DNA from: Arminella tubonensis
Lineage (GTDB): Bacteria; Pseudomonadota; Alphaproteobacteria; Rhizobiales; Rhizobiaceae
Reading direction: 5' to 3'
Assembly (NCBI RefSeq): GCF_003240585.1
Contig: NZ_PCDP01000038.1
Span: 1-64,000 of the forward strand
DNA length: 64,000 nt
The notes under the pieces were generated by a model that searched no databases, was not told the DNA's origin, and worked only from the letters and a program-made list of their open reading frames with translations. Each line of letters opens with the position of its first letter. The stretch's first letter is position 1. Positions 32,634 through 42,218 of the stretch are shown piece after piece. The translations under genes and the position numbers were made by a program.

Positions 32634-34139
32634 TCAGACCCCACCGCCGGGATAGTTCGGGCTTTCGCGCGTAATCGTGACGTCGTGGGTGTGGCTTTCG
32701 CGCAGGCCCGCACCGGAGATGCGCACGAACGTGGCGCGCTCCTGGAAGTCCTTGAGGTCCTGCCCGCCGACGTAACCCATCGCCGCCTTTAGGCCGCCGC
32801 CAAGCTGGTGGAGCACGCCGGAGACGGGGCCCTTGTAGGGAACCTGGCCTTCGATGCCTTCCGGCACCAGCTTCAGCGTGTCCCGGACCTCGGCTTGGAA
32901 ATAGCGATCGGCCGAGCCACGTGCCATGGCGCCGACGGAACCCATGCCTCGATATGCCTTGAACGAGCGACCCTGGTAGAGATAGACCTCGCCGGGGCTT
33001 TCGTCCGTGCCGGCGAGCAGCGAGCCGATCATGCAGGCCGAAGCACCGGCCGCGATCGCCTTGGCAAGGTCGCCGGAGAACTTGATGCCGCCGTCGGCGA
33101 TGACGGGGATATCCTGCGCCTGCGCCGCTTCGACGGCGGCCATGATGGCCGCGAGCTGCGGGACGCCGACGCCGGCGACGATGCGGGTGGTGCAGATCGA
33201 GCCTGGGCCGATCCCGACCTTGACCGCATCGGCTCCGGCATCGATCAATGCGCGCGTGCCGTCATAGGTGGCGACATTGCCGGCCATGATGCGCACCGAG
33301 TTCGACAGCCGCTTGACCCGGGTGACAGCGTCGAGCACGCGCTGCGAGTGACCGTGTGCCGTGTCGACCACCAGCATGTCTACGCCGGCCTCGATCAGGC
33401 GTTCGGCGCGCTCGAAACCGTCGTCACCGACATTGATGGCCGCAGCCGCACGAAGCCGGCCCTGCGCATCCTTCGACGCGTTGGGGTTCAGCTGCGACTT
33501 CTCGATATCCTTGACGGTGATGAGACCGACGCAACGGCCTTCGCCATCGACTACGAGCAGCTTTTCGATGCGGTGCGAATGGAGGAGGCGCTTGGCCTCC
33601 TGCTGGTCCACGTTTTCCTTGACGGTGATGAGGTTCTCGCGCGTCATCAGCTCGTAGATCTTCTGCGTCGGATCGGAGGCGAAGCGAACGTCGCGATTGG
33701 TGAGAATACCGACGAGGCGACCCGGCTTCTGCGTGCCGCTGCCGGGGCTCTCAACCACCGGAATGCCCGATATGCGGTAGGTCTTCATCAGGTGCAGGGC
33801 GTCGGCAAGGGTCGCGTCGGGTCCGATGGTGACCGGGTTGACGACCATGCCGCTCTCGAACTTCTTCACCTGGCGGACCTGTTCGGCCTGCTCGATGGGC
33901 GTCAGGTTGCGGTGGATGACACCGATGCCGCCGGCCTGCGCCATGGCAATCGCAAGGCGTCCTTCGGTGACTGTATCCATCGCCGCCGACAGGATCGGCA
34001 GGTTGAGCTCGATGTCCTTGGCGATACGGGTGGCGACGTTCGTCTGGCCGGGCATGATTTCGGAGTGCCCCGGCTGCAGGAGCACGTCGTCGAAGGTCAG
34101 GGCTTCTAAACCAGTTGCCGTTTCAATGATGCGGGCCAT
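32634..34139 (-). CDS. guaB: Inosine-5'-monophosphate dehydrogenase
   Basis: 501 residues. TIM barrel interrupted by two CBS domains (about residues 95-215). LTFDDVLLQPGHS at the N-terminus, GIGPGSICTTRIVAGVG with the catalytic Cys, IADGGIKFSGDLAKA and YRGMGSVGAM are all present. It converts IMP to XMP with NAD, the first step of GMP synthesis. ATG at 34139 has AAGGA 8 bases upstream; the six codons to 34154 are probably leader. Confidence 0.97.
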   Translation of the reverse strand: MARIIETATGLEALTFDDVLLQPGHSEIMPGQTNVATRIAKDIELNLPILSAAMDTVTEGRLAIAMAQAGGIGVIHRNLTPIEQAEQVRQVKKFESGMVVNPVTIGPDATLADALHLMKTYRISGIPVVESPGSGTQKPGRLVGILTNRDVRFASDPTQKIYELMTRENLITVKENVDQQEAKRLLHSHRIEKLLVVDGEGRCVGLITVKDIEKSQLNPNASKDAQGRLRAAAAINVGDDGFERAERLIEAGVDMLVVDTAHGHSQRVLDAVTRVKRLSNSVRIMAGNVATYDGTRALIDAGADAVKVGIGPGSICTTRIVAGVGVPQLAAIMAAVEAAQAQDIPVIADGGIKFSGDLAKAIAAGASACMIGSLLAGTDESPGEVYLYQGRSFKAYRGMGSVGAMARGSADRYFQAEVRDTLKLVPEGIEGQVPYKGPVSGVLHQLGGGLKAAMGYVGGQDLKDFQERATFVRISGAGLRESHTHDVTITRESPNYPGGGV

Positions 34140-34519
34140 GGCCAATTCCTTCATTTAAGAAAAAGCAGGAGCGCTCCGGAACGAATCGTCCGCCCGGGCG
34201 GGCTTGCAAAAGTTGCTAGGAAGTTGGCGAGGGCTCGTAACACGTCTATGACAGGAAGGGAATAGCAAAAGCATGCAGCGCAGCATTGGCAGCTATGTCC
34301 TGAGCTCGGGGCGGGGTCCATCGCATGGGAGTGTGAGGGGGAATTGATAGGTCGCCCCATCCCTTAGCCTTGGCCAATCGGCTGGCATCAGAGCAAGCGC
34401 CCTCTTCCTTCGAGGGTCGCTCCGCTCCCACCTCTGGATGAGGGCTAGCGCCTCCCGCCGCTCCCACTTCTGGCTGGACGACACTGCCGCTCCCCCTCGC
34501 CTCCTCGGATTGCTCGTGC
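34140..34519. other. Intergenic region with short direct repeats
   Basis: 380 bases between guaB and the MBL hydrolase. CGCTCCCACCTCTGG (34423-34437) is repeated 36 bases later as CGCTCCCACTTCTGG (34459-34473), each preceded by AGCGCC-type sequence, suggesting a degenerate dispersed repeat. The guaB promoter should lie in 34140-34260. No gene was seen. Confidence 0.5.
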
Positions 34520-35515
34520 TCAAAGATCGAACTGATAGGTCTTCGGCACATAGCGGAAGCCGATATCCTTCTTTTCGAGGAAACCGACGGCTGGGAACGG
34601 CATGTGATAGCCGAGAAAGGCAATGCGGTCCTTGGCGATCATGTCGAAGATCCTGTTTCGGGTCCGTGCAGCCTGCGCCTTGTCCATGTCGAAGCGGACC
34701 TCCCAATCGGGGCGTTGCAGCGACAGGACGTAGTGGTTTGCCGCGTCGCCGGTCATGACAAGCTGCTCGCCATCCGATTCGACATGGAAGACCATGTGGC
34801 CGGGCGTATGGCCGGGGGCGAGCATCGCGGTCATGCCGCTGACGATCTGGTCGCCCTCCTTGAGGAAGGTCATCCTATCGGCGATCGGCACGACATTGGC
34901 CATGACCGATTTCTGGTTGCCCTCGCCTGGCGTTCCCTCGCGCGCCTTGTCCGTCCAGAAATCATATTCCACCTGGCCGCCGAAATATCTCGCATTCGGA
35001 AAGGTCGGCGCACCGTTCTCCATCAGGCCGCCGATATGGTCGCCATGCATATGCGTCAGGGCTACCGCCGTGATCTGGTCCGGGCTGTAGCCGGCCGCCT
35101 TCAGTCCATCCAGCAACATGCCGGCGCCTTTGCCGCGCATCGCCGCACCGAAGCCGGTGTCGACGAGAACGACGTCCTTGCCGGTATCGATGACTGCCGG
35201 AGCGTAGGTGTTGAGAAGCTTGTCGGTCGGCAGAAAGTTTTCGGCAAGAAGCGCCTGGACCGTTTCCGGCCTCTGGTTCGAACCGAATGTTTCCCATGGC
35301 TTTTCGAGAACGTTCGCACCGTCCCTTACGACCGTGAACTTCAAAGAACCAAGCTTGAACTGACTAACCTGTGGCATTGCTGCAGTCATATCTGCACTTT
35401 CTCCTGTGGACTTAACCGGCCCGGCATTTGCGGATCGGCCGATGATCGACGCGGCCGACAGCAGGCCAAGCCCTGCCACCAGCGTCCGTCGTTTCAACGT
35501 AATCGACCTTGTCAT
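34520..35515 (-). CDS. Exported metallo-beta-lactamase-fold hydrolase
   Basis: 331 residues. The N-terminus has a twin-arginine-like signal (KRRTLVAGLGLLSAAS ending SANA). The MBL domain shows VLVDTGFG, the zinc motif LTHMHGDHIGG, APGHTPGHM and MTGDAAN, so both zinc sites are intact. The subgroup resembles quorum-quenching-lactonase-like/arylsulfatase-like proteins but the substrate is unknown. ATG at 35515 follows GAGG-type sites. Divergent from an MFS exporter, about 230 bases apart. Confidence 0.87.
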   Translation of the reverse strand: MTRSITLKRRTLVAGLGLLSAASIIGRSANAGPVKSTGESADMTAAMPQVSQFKLGSLKFTVVRDGANVLEKPWETFGSNQRPETVQALLAENFLPTDKLLNTYAPAVIDTGKDVVLVDTGFGAAMRGKGAGMLLDGLKAAGYSPDQITAVALTHMHGDHIGGLMENGAPTFPNARYFGGQVEYDFWTDKAREGTPGEGNQKSVMANVVPIADRMTFLKEGDQIVSGMTAMLAPGHTPGHMVFHVESDGEQLVMTGDAANHYVLSLQRPDWEVRFDMDKAQAARTRNRIFDMIAKDRIAFLGYHMPFPAVGFLEKKDIGFRYVPKTYQFDL

Positions 35516-35744
35516 CCTCGCCTCAGCGAACCGGGCGCTTCTGAATGCGTTTAGCATTTCTATGCGCTTGGCATATGTCAATTTGTTTGGATGCGCCGGG
35601 CGACGCGAGATTTCACGAAGACGTGATCCTGCCGCGCCTGAAGGGTGATTTACGGGATTGGCAGCGCTTGCCGAGAGGACTACAGAGCGGGTGTCGCGTT
35701 AGCGGCGCCTTCCCGATGACACCACCATCCAAGGCAAAAGACTT

Positions 35745-37169
35745 ATGAACCGTATCGTTCCCCTGATCCTCGCCGTTGCTCTCTTCATGGAACAGATGGA
35801 CTCCACCGTAATCGCCACGGCACTGCCGGCGATCGCTGCGGATCTTCACGTCGGGCCGATCACGCTCAAGCTGGCGCTCACCTCCTACATGGTCGCGCTG
35901 GCGGTGTTCATTCCCATCAGCGGCTGGATGGCCGATCGGTTCGGCGCCAAGCGCATCTTCCGTCTCGCCATCTGCGTCTTCGTCGTCGGCTCCATCCTCT
36001 GCGCCATTTCGACCGATGTGCTCCAGTTCGTCGGCTCGCGGTTTCTGCAGGGTGTCGGCGGTTCGATGATGACGCCGGTCGGGCGGCTGGTTCTGGTGCG
36101 CACGACGAAGCGCAGCGACCTCGTATCGGCGATGGCATTGCTCAGCATTCCGGCGCTGGTCGGGCCGCTGGCAGGCCCGCCGCTCGGTGGTTTCATCACC
36201 ACCTATTTCTCGTGGCACTGGATTTTCCTGATCAACGTCCCGGTCGGCATCATCGGCGTAGTTCTCGCAACCATCTTCCTGCCCGTCGTCGAGGCGACAA
36301 TGCCGCCGAAGCTGGATTTCCTCGGCTTCCTGCTGACTTCGTTCGCCGCTGCCGGCGTGGTGTTCGGCATGTCGGTGATCAGCCTGCCCGCCCTGCCCCC
36401 GATCATCGGCATATCGTCCGTGGTCATCGGTTTCGTCTGCGGCTTTCTCTATGTCGGCCATGCCCGCAAGCATCCGGCCCCCATTCTGAACCTCAACCTG
36501 TTGAAAAACGCGACGTTCCGCGCATCGGTGACCGGTGGGACGCTGTTTCGCATCTGCATCGGCGCCATGCCTTTCCTGACGCCGCTGATGCTGCAGCTCG
36601 GCTTCGGGCTCAATCCGTTTCAGTCCGGCCTCATCACCTTTGCAGGCGCTATCGGCGCGATCAGCACGAAGTTCATCGCCAAGCGCGTCTTCGCCGCGGT
36701 CGGGTTCAAGACCGCGCTGCTGACGGCGGCCGGAGTGACCACGGTCACGACGATCACCACCGGCCTGTTCGAGCCGACGACGCCGCATCTTGCAATCATT
36801 GCCGTCCTGCTGATCGGAGGGTTCTCGCGCTCATTCTTCTTCACAGGGATCAATGCGCTAGCCTTTGCCGATATCGACGATAATCAGGCAAGCCAGGCGA
36901 CCTCGATGAGTTCGGTCATGCAGCAGATCAGCCTGGCGCTCGGTGTCGCTGTGGCCGCGGCCATCCTCGAGACGACAACATTCTTCAGCGGCACATCGCT
37001 GTCGGTATCCGACTTCCACATCGCCTTCTTCGCGATCTCGATCCTGACTGTCATCGCCACGATCCCGTTCATCCGCATGGATCGCAGCGCCGGTGCCATC
37101 GTGTCCGGCCATAAGGCCAGCCTGAAGGCGACGGCGTCATTGCCGCCGGTTCAGCCAGCGGCCGAGTGA
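35745..37169 (+). CDS. MFS transporter, DHA2 (EmrB/QacA-like) family
   Basis: 474 residues with about 14 hydrophobic segments. Motif MEQMDSTVIATALPAIAADL near the start is the DHA2 motif D1, and the first cytoplasmic loop GWMADRFGAKRIF is the general MFS motif A. LVGPLAGPPLGGFITTYFSW is motif C of antiporters. It probably exports drugs or metabolites by proton antiport. No EmrA-type membrane fusion gene is adjacent. Confidence 0.9.
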   Translation: MNRIVPLILAVALFMEQMDSTVIATALPAIAADLHVGPITLKLALTSYMVALAVFIPISGWMADRFGAKRIFRLAICVFVVGSILCAISTDVLQFVGSRFLQGVGGSMMTPVGRLVLVRTTKRSDLVSAMALLSIPALVGPLAGPPLGGFITTYFSWHWIFLINVPVGIIGVVLATIFLPVVEATMPPKLDFLGFLLTSFAAAGVVFGMSVISLPALPPIIGISSVVIGFVCGFLYVGHARKHPAPILNLNLLKNATFRASVTGGTLFRICIGAMPFLTPLMLQLGFGLNPFQSGLITFAGAIGAISTKFIAKRVFAAVGFKTALLTAAGVTTVTTITTGLFEPTTPHLAIIAVLLIGGFSRSFFFTGINALAFADIDDNQASQATSMSSVMQQISLALGVAVAAAILETTTFFSGTSLSVSDFHIAFFAISILTVIATIPFIRMDRSAGAIVSGHKASLKATASLPPVQPAAE

Positions 37170-37201
37170 GAGCTCGACCGCTACTGAACACAAGCCATGG
37201 A

Positions 37202-39199
37202 TCAGACTGCGATCTTGCCGCCGCCTTTTTTGGTGATCGCTACAACAGATGGGCGGACGGGCATGTTGTCCTTGAAATCCGGCCAGCGGGTGGAAAGATC
37301 CTCATAATATGATTGGCGACCGAAGCCCTCCCAATCCTCGCCACCGTCGCCCGGGTGCTGCACCGCGACCATCATGGTTTCCATGTCAGGCAACATCAGC
37401 GGCCCGCACATCTCGGCGCCGATGGGCACGCGGTAGAACAGCTTCGAGGTGGCACGGGCCGGGCCTTCGGTGTCGATAGCCCACAGGCCGTCGGTTCGCC
37501 CGGTTTCCTTGGGGGAATTGCCGTCGCTGGATACCCACAAGCGGCCATCCGCATCGACAGCGCAATTGTCCGGCATTCCGAACCAGCCGTTCTTGGTGGT
37601 ATCCGTGGAGAACGAGGCGCCGACTTCCGCGACCGAGGGATCTCCGCATTTCAACAGGATTTCCCACTTGCCCCTGACGGCGGCAAAGTTACCGTCTTCT
37701 TCGGTTATCTCGACAATATGACCGAAGGCGTTCTTGGCGCGTGGATTGGCGGCGTCGACCTCTTCGGTCTTGCGCTTGCTGTTGTTGGTCAGCATGACGT
37801 AGACTTTGCCATTGACGCCATTGGGGCCAATGTCTTCGGGGCGATCCATCTTGGTCGCGCCAAGCAGGTCGCCCGCGCGGCGCGTTTCGATGAGGACATC
37901 GGCCTGAGAGTGGAAGCCATTGGCTTCGGTTAGCGGGCCCTCGCCGAAAACAATCGGCAACCAGTTGACCGCGCCGTCGATATCGAACCTGGCGACGTAG
38001 AGCGTCCCATCATCCATCAGGTCGAGATTGGCGGCACGATCGTCCGGATTGAACTTACCGGCAGTGACGAACTTGTAGACATATTCGAACCGTGAGTCGT
38101 CACCGAGATAGAAGACCACACGGCCATCCCTAGCAACGATGGAATCGGCGCCTTCATGTTTGAAACGGCCAAGCGCGGTGCGCTTCCTGGGAATGGAGTT
38201 GGGATCGTTGACATCGATCTCGACAACCCAGCCGAAGCGGTTTGCCTCGTTCTGATCCTTTGATAGATCGAAGCGATCGTGGAAATTGCCCCAGTCATAG
38301 CTGGTGTCCGGGATGCCCAACCGCTTGTAGTTGGCCGCCTCCTTGCTGTCTTCGGGCAATTTTCCAAGGAAATAACCCTGGATATTCTCTTCTCCCGAGA
38401 CATAGGTACCCCAGGGAGTGACGCCGCCGGAACAGTTGTTGATCATGCCGAAGACCTTTTTGCCGGATAGGTCCGCATTGGTCTTCGTGCGTTCGTTCCC
38501 GGCGACGGGACCGGACAGCTGCATTTCGGTATTGGCTGTGATGCGGCGGTTGAACTTGCCGTCCTTGACCACCTGCCATTTGCCATCGACCTTGATGATC
38601 TCGACGACTGTGCCGCCATGCGCGGCCATCTCGATATCGACGCGCTTTCGGTCGGCCGGCACTATCTCGAGCTTGTCCTTGCCTTTGTCGTCCTTGACGA
38701 TTTTCACGATACCCGGGAACATCAGATGTTCATTGGTGTATTCGTGGTTGATGACCAGGATGCCGTGTTCGGATGAACCGCCGATCGGAATGTAGCCTAC
38801 ATAGTCGTTGTTGTAGCCGAACTGCCGGGCCTGGCTTTCCGGCGTCTGGTTCAGAGGATCGAACTCGGGCGAATCCGGGAACAGGCCGTCGCCCCAGCGC
38901 AGGAGCACATTGGCGTCATAACCGGCGGCTACATGGTCATGCTGGTCGATACCGGCTTCAACCTCTTCAAAGATAAAGGCGGATTTTTCTGCCGCGCGGG
39001 CATCGTCGGCCAGCATCAAGGCCAAGGGGCTAACAGTCGTGGCTATGGCAGAGACAGCCAGAGAGCCTTTCAGAAATCCCCGGCGCGAAAACCGTGCTGC
39101 AATGAGCTCGCCCATCGTGGGATTGTCGGTTGGATTGTGGCCCGGGCCGACATTTTCCTCGAGCAGGCTGGTACGGAAGGTCGGACAGTTCTCGTTCAT
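37202..39199 (-). CDS. phoX: PhoX-family alkaline phosphatase (DUF839), Tat-exported
   Basis: 665 residues. A perfect twin-arginine motif, RFSRRGFLKGSLAVSA, precedes the mature protein, as for PhoX enzymes that fold with metals in the cytoplasm and are exported by Tat. Conserved stretches include GILVINHEYTNE, NNCSGGVTPWGTYVSGEEN and DNCAVDADGRLWVSSDG. PhoX enzymes are calcium/iron-dependent phosphomonoesterases, usually induced by phosphate starvation. ATG at 39199 with GAGGTG upstream is preferred over GTG at 39208. No Pho box was convincingly found. Confidence 0.88.
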   Translation of the reverse strand: MNENCPTFRTSLLEENVGPGHNPTDNPTMGELIAARFSRRGFLKGSLAVSAIATTVSPLALMLADDARAAEKSAFIFEEVEAGIDQHDHVAAGYDANVLLRWGDGLFPDSPEFDPLNQTPESQARQFGYNNDYVGYIPIGGSSEHGILVINHEYTNEHLMFPGIVKIVKDDKGKDKLEIVPADRKRVDIEMAAHGGTVVEIIKVDGKWQVVKDGKFNRRITANTEMQLSGPVAGNERTKTNADLSGKKVFGMINNCSGGVTPWGTYVSGEENIQGYFLGKLPEDSKEAANYKRLGIPDTSYDWGNFHDRFDLSKDQNEANRFGWVVEIDVNDPNSIPRKRTALGRFKHEGADSIVARDGRVVFYLGDDSRFEYVYKFVTAGKFNPDDRAANLDLMDDGTLYVARFDIDGAVNWLPIVFGEGPLTEANGFHSQADVLIETRRAGDLLGATKMDRPEDIGPNGVNGKVYVMLTNNSKRKTEEVDAANPRAKNAFGHIVEITEEDGNFAAVRGKWEILLKCGDPSVAEVGASFSTDTTKNGWFGMPDNCAVDADGRLWVSSDGNSPKETGRTDGLWAIDTEGPARATSKLFYRVPIGAEMCGPLMLPDMETMMVAVQHPGDGGEDWEGFGRQSYYEDLSTRWPDFKDNMPVRPSVVAITKKGGGKIAV

Positions 39200-39301
39200 G
39201 TTGCTCACCTCTTCGCAATCGGAATTAAAACAATCCAGGATTGCTAGAACGCTGGCGTAACAACGTTGTGACGGAGGAAAAAAGGGTGTCGCGTCTCGCG
39301 C

Positions 39302-39685
39302 CTATTCCGGGCTTTCGCAGACGGCGCTGATCTTGTTGCCGTCGAGATCCCTGACATAGGCTGCATAGAAATGAGCGTGGTAGGAGCGCAGGCCCGGGGC
39401 TCCCTCGTCGACGCCGCCGTTTGCGAGTGCCGTCGCATGAAACGCGTCCACGGCGGCGCGCGTCGACGCCTCAAGCGCCACCATCGAGCCGTTGCCGCTG
39501 GTGGCCCAGCGCTTGTTGAACGGCAGGACGACCCAGAGGCGGCAGCGCCTGTCGCCGTCCGCCGCATAGCCGATCTCTTCTTCGGAATCGCGCTGGCGTC
39601 GATAGCCGATGGTAGGCAGAACCGCGTCATAGAAGCGACGCGCCTCGTTCAGATTGTTGGTGCCTAGCGTGACGTAGAGAAGCAT
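39302..39685 (-). CDS. VOC (glyoxalase/bleomycin-resistance) family protein
   Basis: 127 residues with two beta-alpha-beta repeats: VTLGTNNLNEARRFYDAVL at the N-terminus and HAHFYAAYVRDLDGNKISAV at the C-terminus, the VOC pattern with metal-ligand candidates His, His and Glu. The substrate is unknown. ATG at 39685 is likely; the TTG six bases upstream is possible. Confidence 0.85.
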   Translation of the reverse strand: MLLYVTLGTNNLNEARRFYDAVLPTIGYRRQRDSEEEIGYAADGDRRCRLWVVLPFNKRWATSGNGSMVALEASTRAAVDAFHATALANGGVDEGAPGLRSYHAHFYAAYVRDLDGNKISAVCESPE

Positions 39686-39751
39686 GGTCAAGATTTACGC
39701 AGACTGAAAAATCGAGTGAAATTGCATCATCGACCAAAAGCAGATGCTAAA

Positions 39752-40471
39752 TCAAGCTTCTGTTGCTTCGACTTCAGTCTTACGTCCCTTGAAGCCCTTG
39801 GCGAGCAGGAACATTTCGACCGATTCCGCGCGTGACGAATTCGGCTTCACATGCACGACCTGCTTGAAGTTCTGCTTCAGCAGCGCCAACAATTCGCGCT
39901 CCGTGCCTCCCTGGAATGTCTTCGACAGGAAATGCCCGCCTTCGGCAAGGACCTCGATGGCAAAGTGCGCCGCGACTTCGCAGAGATGCATCGTGCGCAG
40001 GTGGTCGGTCCGGTGATGGCCGGTGGTTGGGGCGGCCATATCGGATATGACGATATCAGGGGCGCCGCCGACGGCGTCCACCAGCAATTGCGGCGCAGAA
40101 GGGTCGAGGAAGTCGAGCTGCAGGATTCTGACGCCCGGCAGCTGCGTCATCTCCAGGAAATCGATCGCGGCGACACGGATGTCCTCGTCCGTCGAGCCGG
40201 TGACCTTGGCGGCGATCTGCGACCAGCTGCCCGGTGCGGCGCCGAGGTCGATGATGCGCTTCGCGTCCTTGAGGATATGATATTTCTCGTCGATCTCCAG
40301 CAGCTTGAATGCGGCACGGGCGCGATAGCCCTCGAGCTGCGCACGCTGGACGTAGGGGTCGTTGATATGGCGGTGCAGCCACTGGCGCGACGAGGCCTTC
40401 ATCTTTTTCTTCAGGACACGCTGCCCGAGCTTGCGTCCGGTGCGGTTGCCGCCGATCGGTGGCTTTGTCAT
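39752..40471 (-). CDS. rlmE: 23S rRNA (uridine-2552-2'-O)-methyltransferase
   Basis: 239 residues of the FtsJ/RrmJ family. Catalytic tetrad K-D-K-E context is visible: RAAFKLLEIDEKY, SDMAAPTTGH and LSKTFQGGTERE; the SAM loop is IDLGAAPGSWSQ. It methylates U2552 in the A-loop of 23S rRNA late in 50S assembly. The start ATG shares a base with the stop of the Ppx/GppA gene (TGATG), so translation is coupled. Confidence 0.95.
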   Translation of the reverse strand: MTKPPIGGNRTGRKLGQRVLKKKMKASSRQWLHRHINDPYVQRAQLEGYRARAAFKLLEIDEKYHILKDAKRIIDLGAAPGSWSQIAAKVTGSTDEDIRVAAIDFLEMTQLPGVRILQLDFLDPSAPQLLVDAVGGAPDIVISDMAAPTTGHHRTDHLRTMHLCEVAAHFAIEVLAEGGHFLSKTFQGGTERELLALLKQNFKQVVHVKPNSSRAESVEMFLLAKGFKGRKTEVEATEA

Positions 40472-42042
40472 CAATTCGGCCCTTTCAAATCTCTCGGGCG
40501 ATAGCCGCGACGGGAGCGGCCACGCCGCCAGACCCCGTCGTCCGCCATCATATCGGTCAGCAATCCCTCGCGCAGTCCACGATCGGCGACGCGCATGCGT
40601 GGGCTTGGCCAACGGCGGCGGATCGCCTCCAGAATGGCGCAGCCGGCAAGCACAAGATCAGCGCGGTCGGGGCCGATGCAGGGATTTGCGGCACGCCCGG
40701 CGAAATCCCAGGACAGCAGCTTCGATTGCATTGCCGTCACCTCGTCGTCCGACAGCCAGACACCATCGACCTTGCGGCGATCATATCGTGGCAGATCGAG
40801 ATGGACGCCGGCAAGCGTCGTCACGGTTCCCGATGTCCCGATCAGATGGAAATCGGCGCTGTCGGCCGTGGCGCCGGCGACGGGCGGGCAATCGAACTTG
40901 TCGAGCATGCGCTCGACTTCATTGATCATCGCCTCGAAAACTGTCGGCGTCACATCGCGGCCGCCATGACGCTCCGACAAGGTAACGACGCCGACCGGAA
41001 GCGAGGTCCAGTGGGTGATATGGTTTGCAAGTCGGCTGGAACGATTGTCCTCGATGCGGATGACGGCGATCTCCGACGAGCCGCCGCCGATATCGAAGAG
41101 AACGACCGAGCGGGCCTCGGGGCCAACCAGCGACGAGCAGCCGGAGACCGCCAGGCGAGCCTCGGTCTCGCGGTCGATGATCTCGAGATCCAGGCCCGTC
41201 TCCTCGATGACGCGCGCAAGGAAAGCCTCGCCGTTTTCCGCAGACCGGCAGGCTTCGGTTGCAATCAGGCGGGCGCGACGGATTTCGCGGGCCTTCAGCT
41301 TCGAAGCGCAGACACGCAGGGCCTCGACGGCGCGGTCCATCGCTTCGTTGGAAAGCCGCCCGCTGGCACCAAGCCCTTCACCAAGCCGTACGATGCGCGA
41401 AAAGGCATCGACCACGCGGAACTGGCCCGGACGGGTCGGCTGTGCGATCAGCAGCCGGCAATTGTTGGTGCCGAGATCGAGGGCCGCGTAGAGATCGACC
41501 GGGCGTTGGCTTTCGTTGTCGGAATGGTTGTGCTGATGCTGGTGGAAACCATCGTGCCGCTGAGGTGTTGCATGGCGCTCCTGGCCACGATGGTCGCCGT
41601 GTCCGTTCGGTTGGTCGCCCTGCCGTCCCTCGGGAGCGACCAGCTGCGGCGGCTTTTCCTGCACAAGCGGACGCCCCTGCAAACCGCGCTTGCCGCGATG
41701 CTTGCGCCGGTGCTTGCTGCTCTTGCCGGCTTGCGCGTGGTCGCGATCCTCCGGGGCTGGCTGGCCTGGGGCGACTGCCACTGTCTGCATCAACTGGATG
41801 GGCTTGGGAGCGTTGTCATGCGACGGGCCGTGCGAACGCCGTCGCCGCTTTCGCTTGCGTGCTGAAGAACCAGCGCTATTGTCTTCGGGGCGTATCGCCG
41901 CCAGACCGGGATTTCCGGCCTGATTGGGCTCGGCAGAAATAGCGGGATCACGGGCGTTGCCACCACGTTTACGCTTTGCGCGCCGGGAGGATTTGCCCTT
42001 CCTGCGCTCTTCTGCCACCGACGCCCCGCCTGATTGCGGCAT
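40471..42042 (-). CDS. Ppx/GppA family phosphatase with long basic N-terminal extension
   Basis: 523 residues from ATG 42042 (GTG starts at 42066 and 42117 are possible). The last ~340 residues form an actin-fold Ppx/GppA domain: YAALDLGTNNCRLLIA, RIVRLGEGL and VLFDIGGGSSEIAVI. Such enzymes hydrolyse polyphosphate or (p)ppGpp. The first ~180 residues are low-complexity, very rich in Lys/Arg then His/Gln/Gly (HRRKHRGKRG, QRHDGFHQHQHNHSDN) and look disordered and nucleic-acid or polyanion binding. Coupled to rlmE by a TGATG overlap. Confidence 0.88.
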   Translation of the reverse strand: MPQSGGASVAEERRKGKSSRRAKRKRGGNARDPAISAEPNQAGNPGLAAIRPEDNSAGSSARKRKRRRRSHGPSHDNAPKPIQLMQTVAVAPGQPAPEDRDHAQAGKSSKHRRKHRGKRGLQGRPLVQEKPPQLVAPEGRQGDQPNGHGDHRGQERHATPQRHDGFHQHQHNHSDNESQRPVDLYAALDLGTNNCRLLIAQPTRPGQFRVVDAFSRIVRLGEGLGASGRLSNEAMDRAVEALRVCASKLKAREIRRARLIATEACRSAENGEAFLARVIEETGLDLEIIDRETEARLAVSGCSSLVGPEARSVVLFDIGGGSSEIAVIRIEDNRSSRLANHITHWTSLPVGVVTLSERHGGRDVTPTVFEAMINEVERMLDKFDCPPVAGATADSADFHLIGTSGTVTTLAGVHLDLPRYDRRKVDGVWLSDDEVTAMQSKLLSWDFAGRAANPCIGPDRADLVLAGCAILEAIRRRWPSPRMRVADRGLREGLLTDMMADDGVWRRGRSRRGYRPRDLKGPN

Positions 42043-42218
42043 TTCGCCGCTAACGGGGTCTCTCACGTGTCTTTTTCCATCGCGCCGCGCAAGGCCGTTA
42101 GGGCATGCAGCAGGCACTCATTCGATTTTCGTTGGGGAGAGAATACCAGCAGGACGTGTTTTCGCCAAACTGTTTTTGGCGCGTGCGAACATGCCTAATT
42201 TGCCGCGCGGAAGACAGC

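Noticed and set aside
32808..34109. 433-codon plus-strand frame opposite guaB
   Set aside because: Shadow of guaB; no ribosome site and no recognisable domain.
35613..36788. 391-codon minus-strand frame opposite the MFS gene
   Set aside because: Shadow; the composition is Asp/Arg/Glu/Gly-rich as expected for the antisense of a membrane protein.
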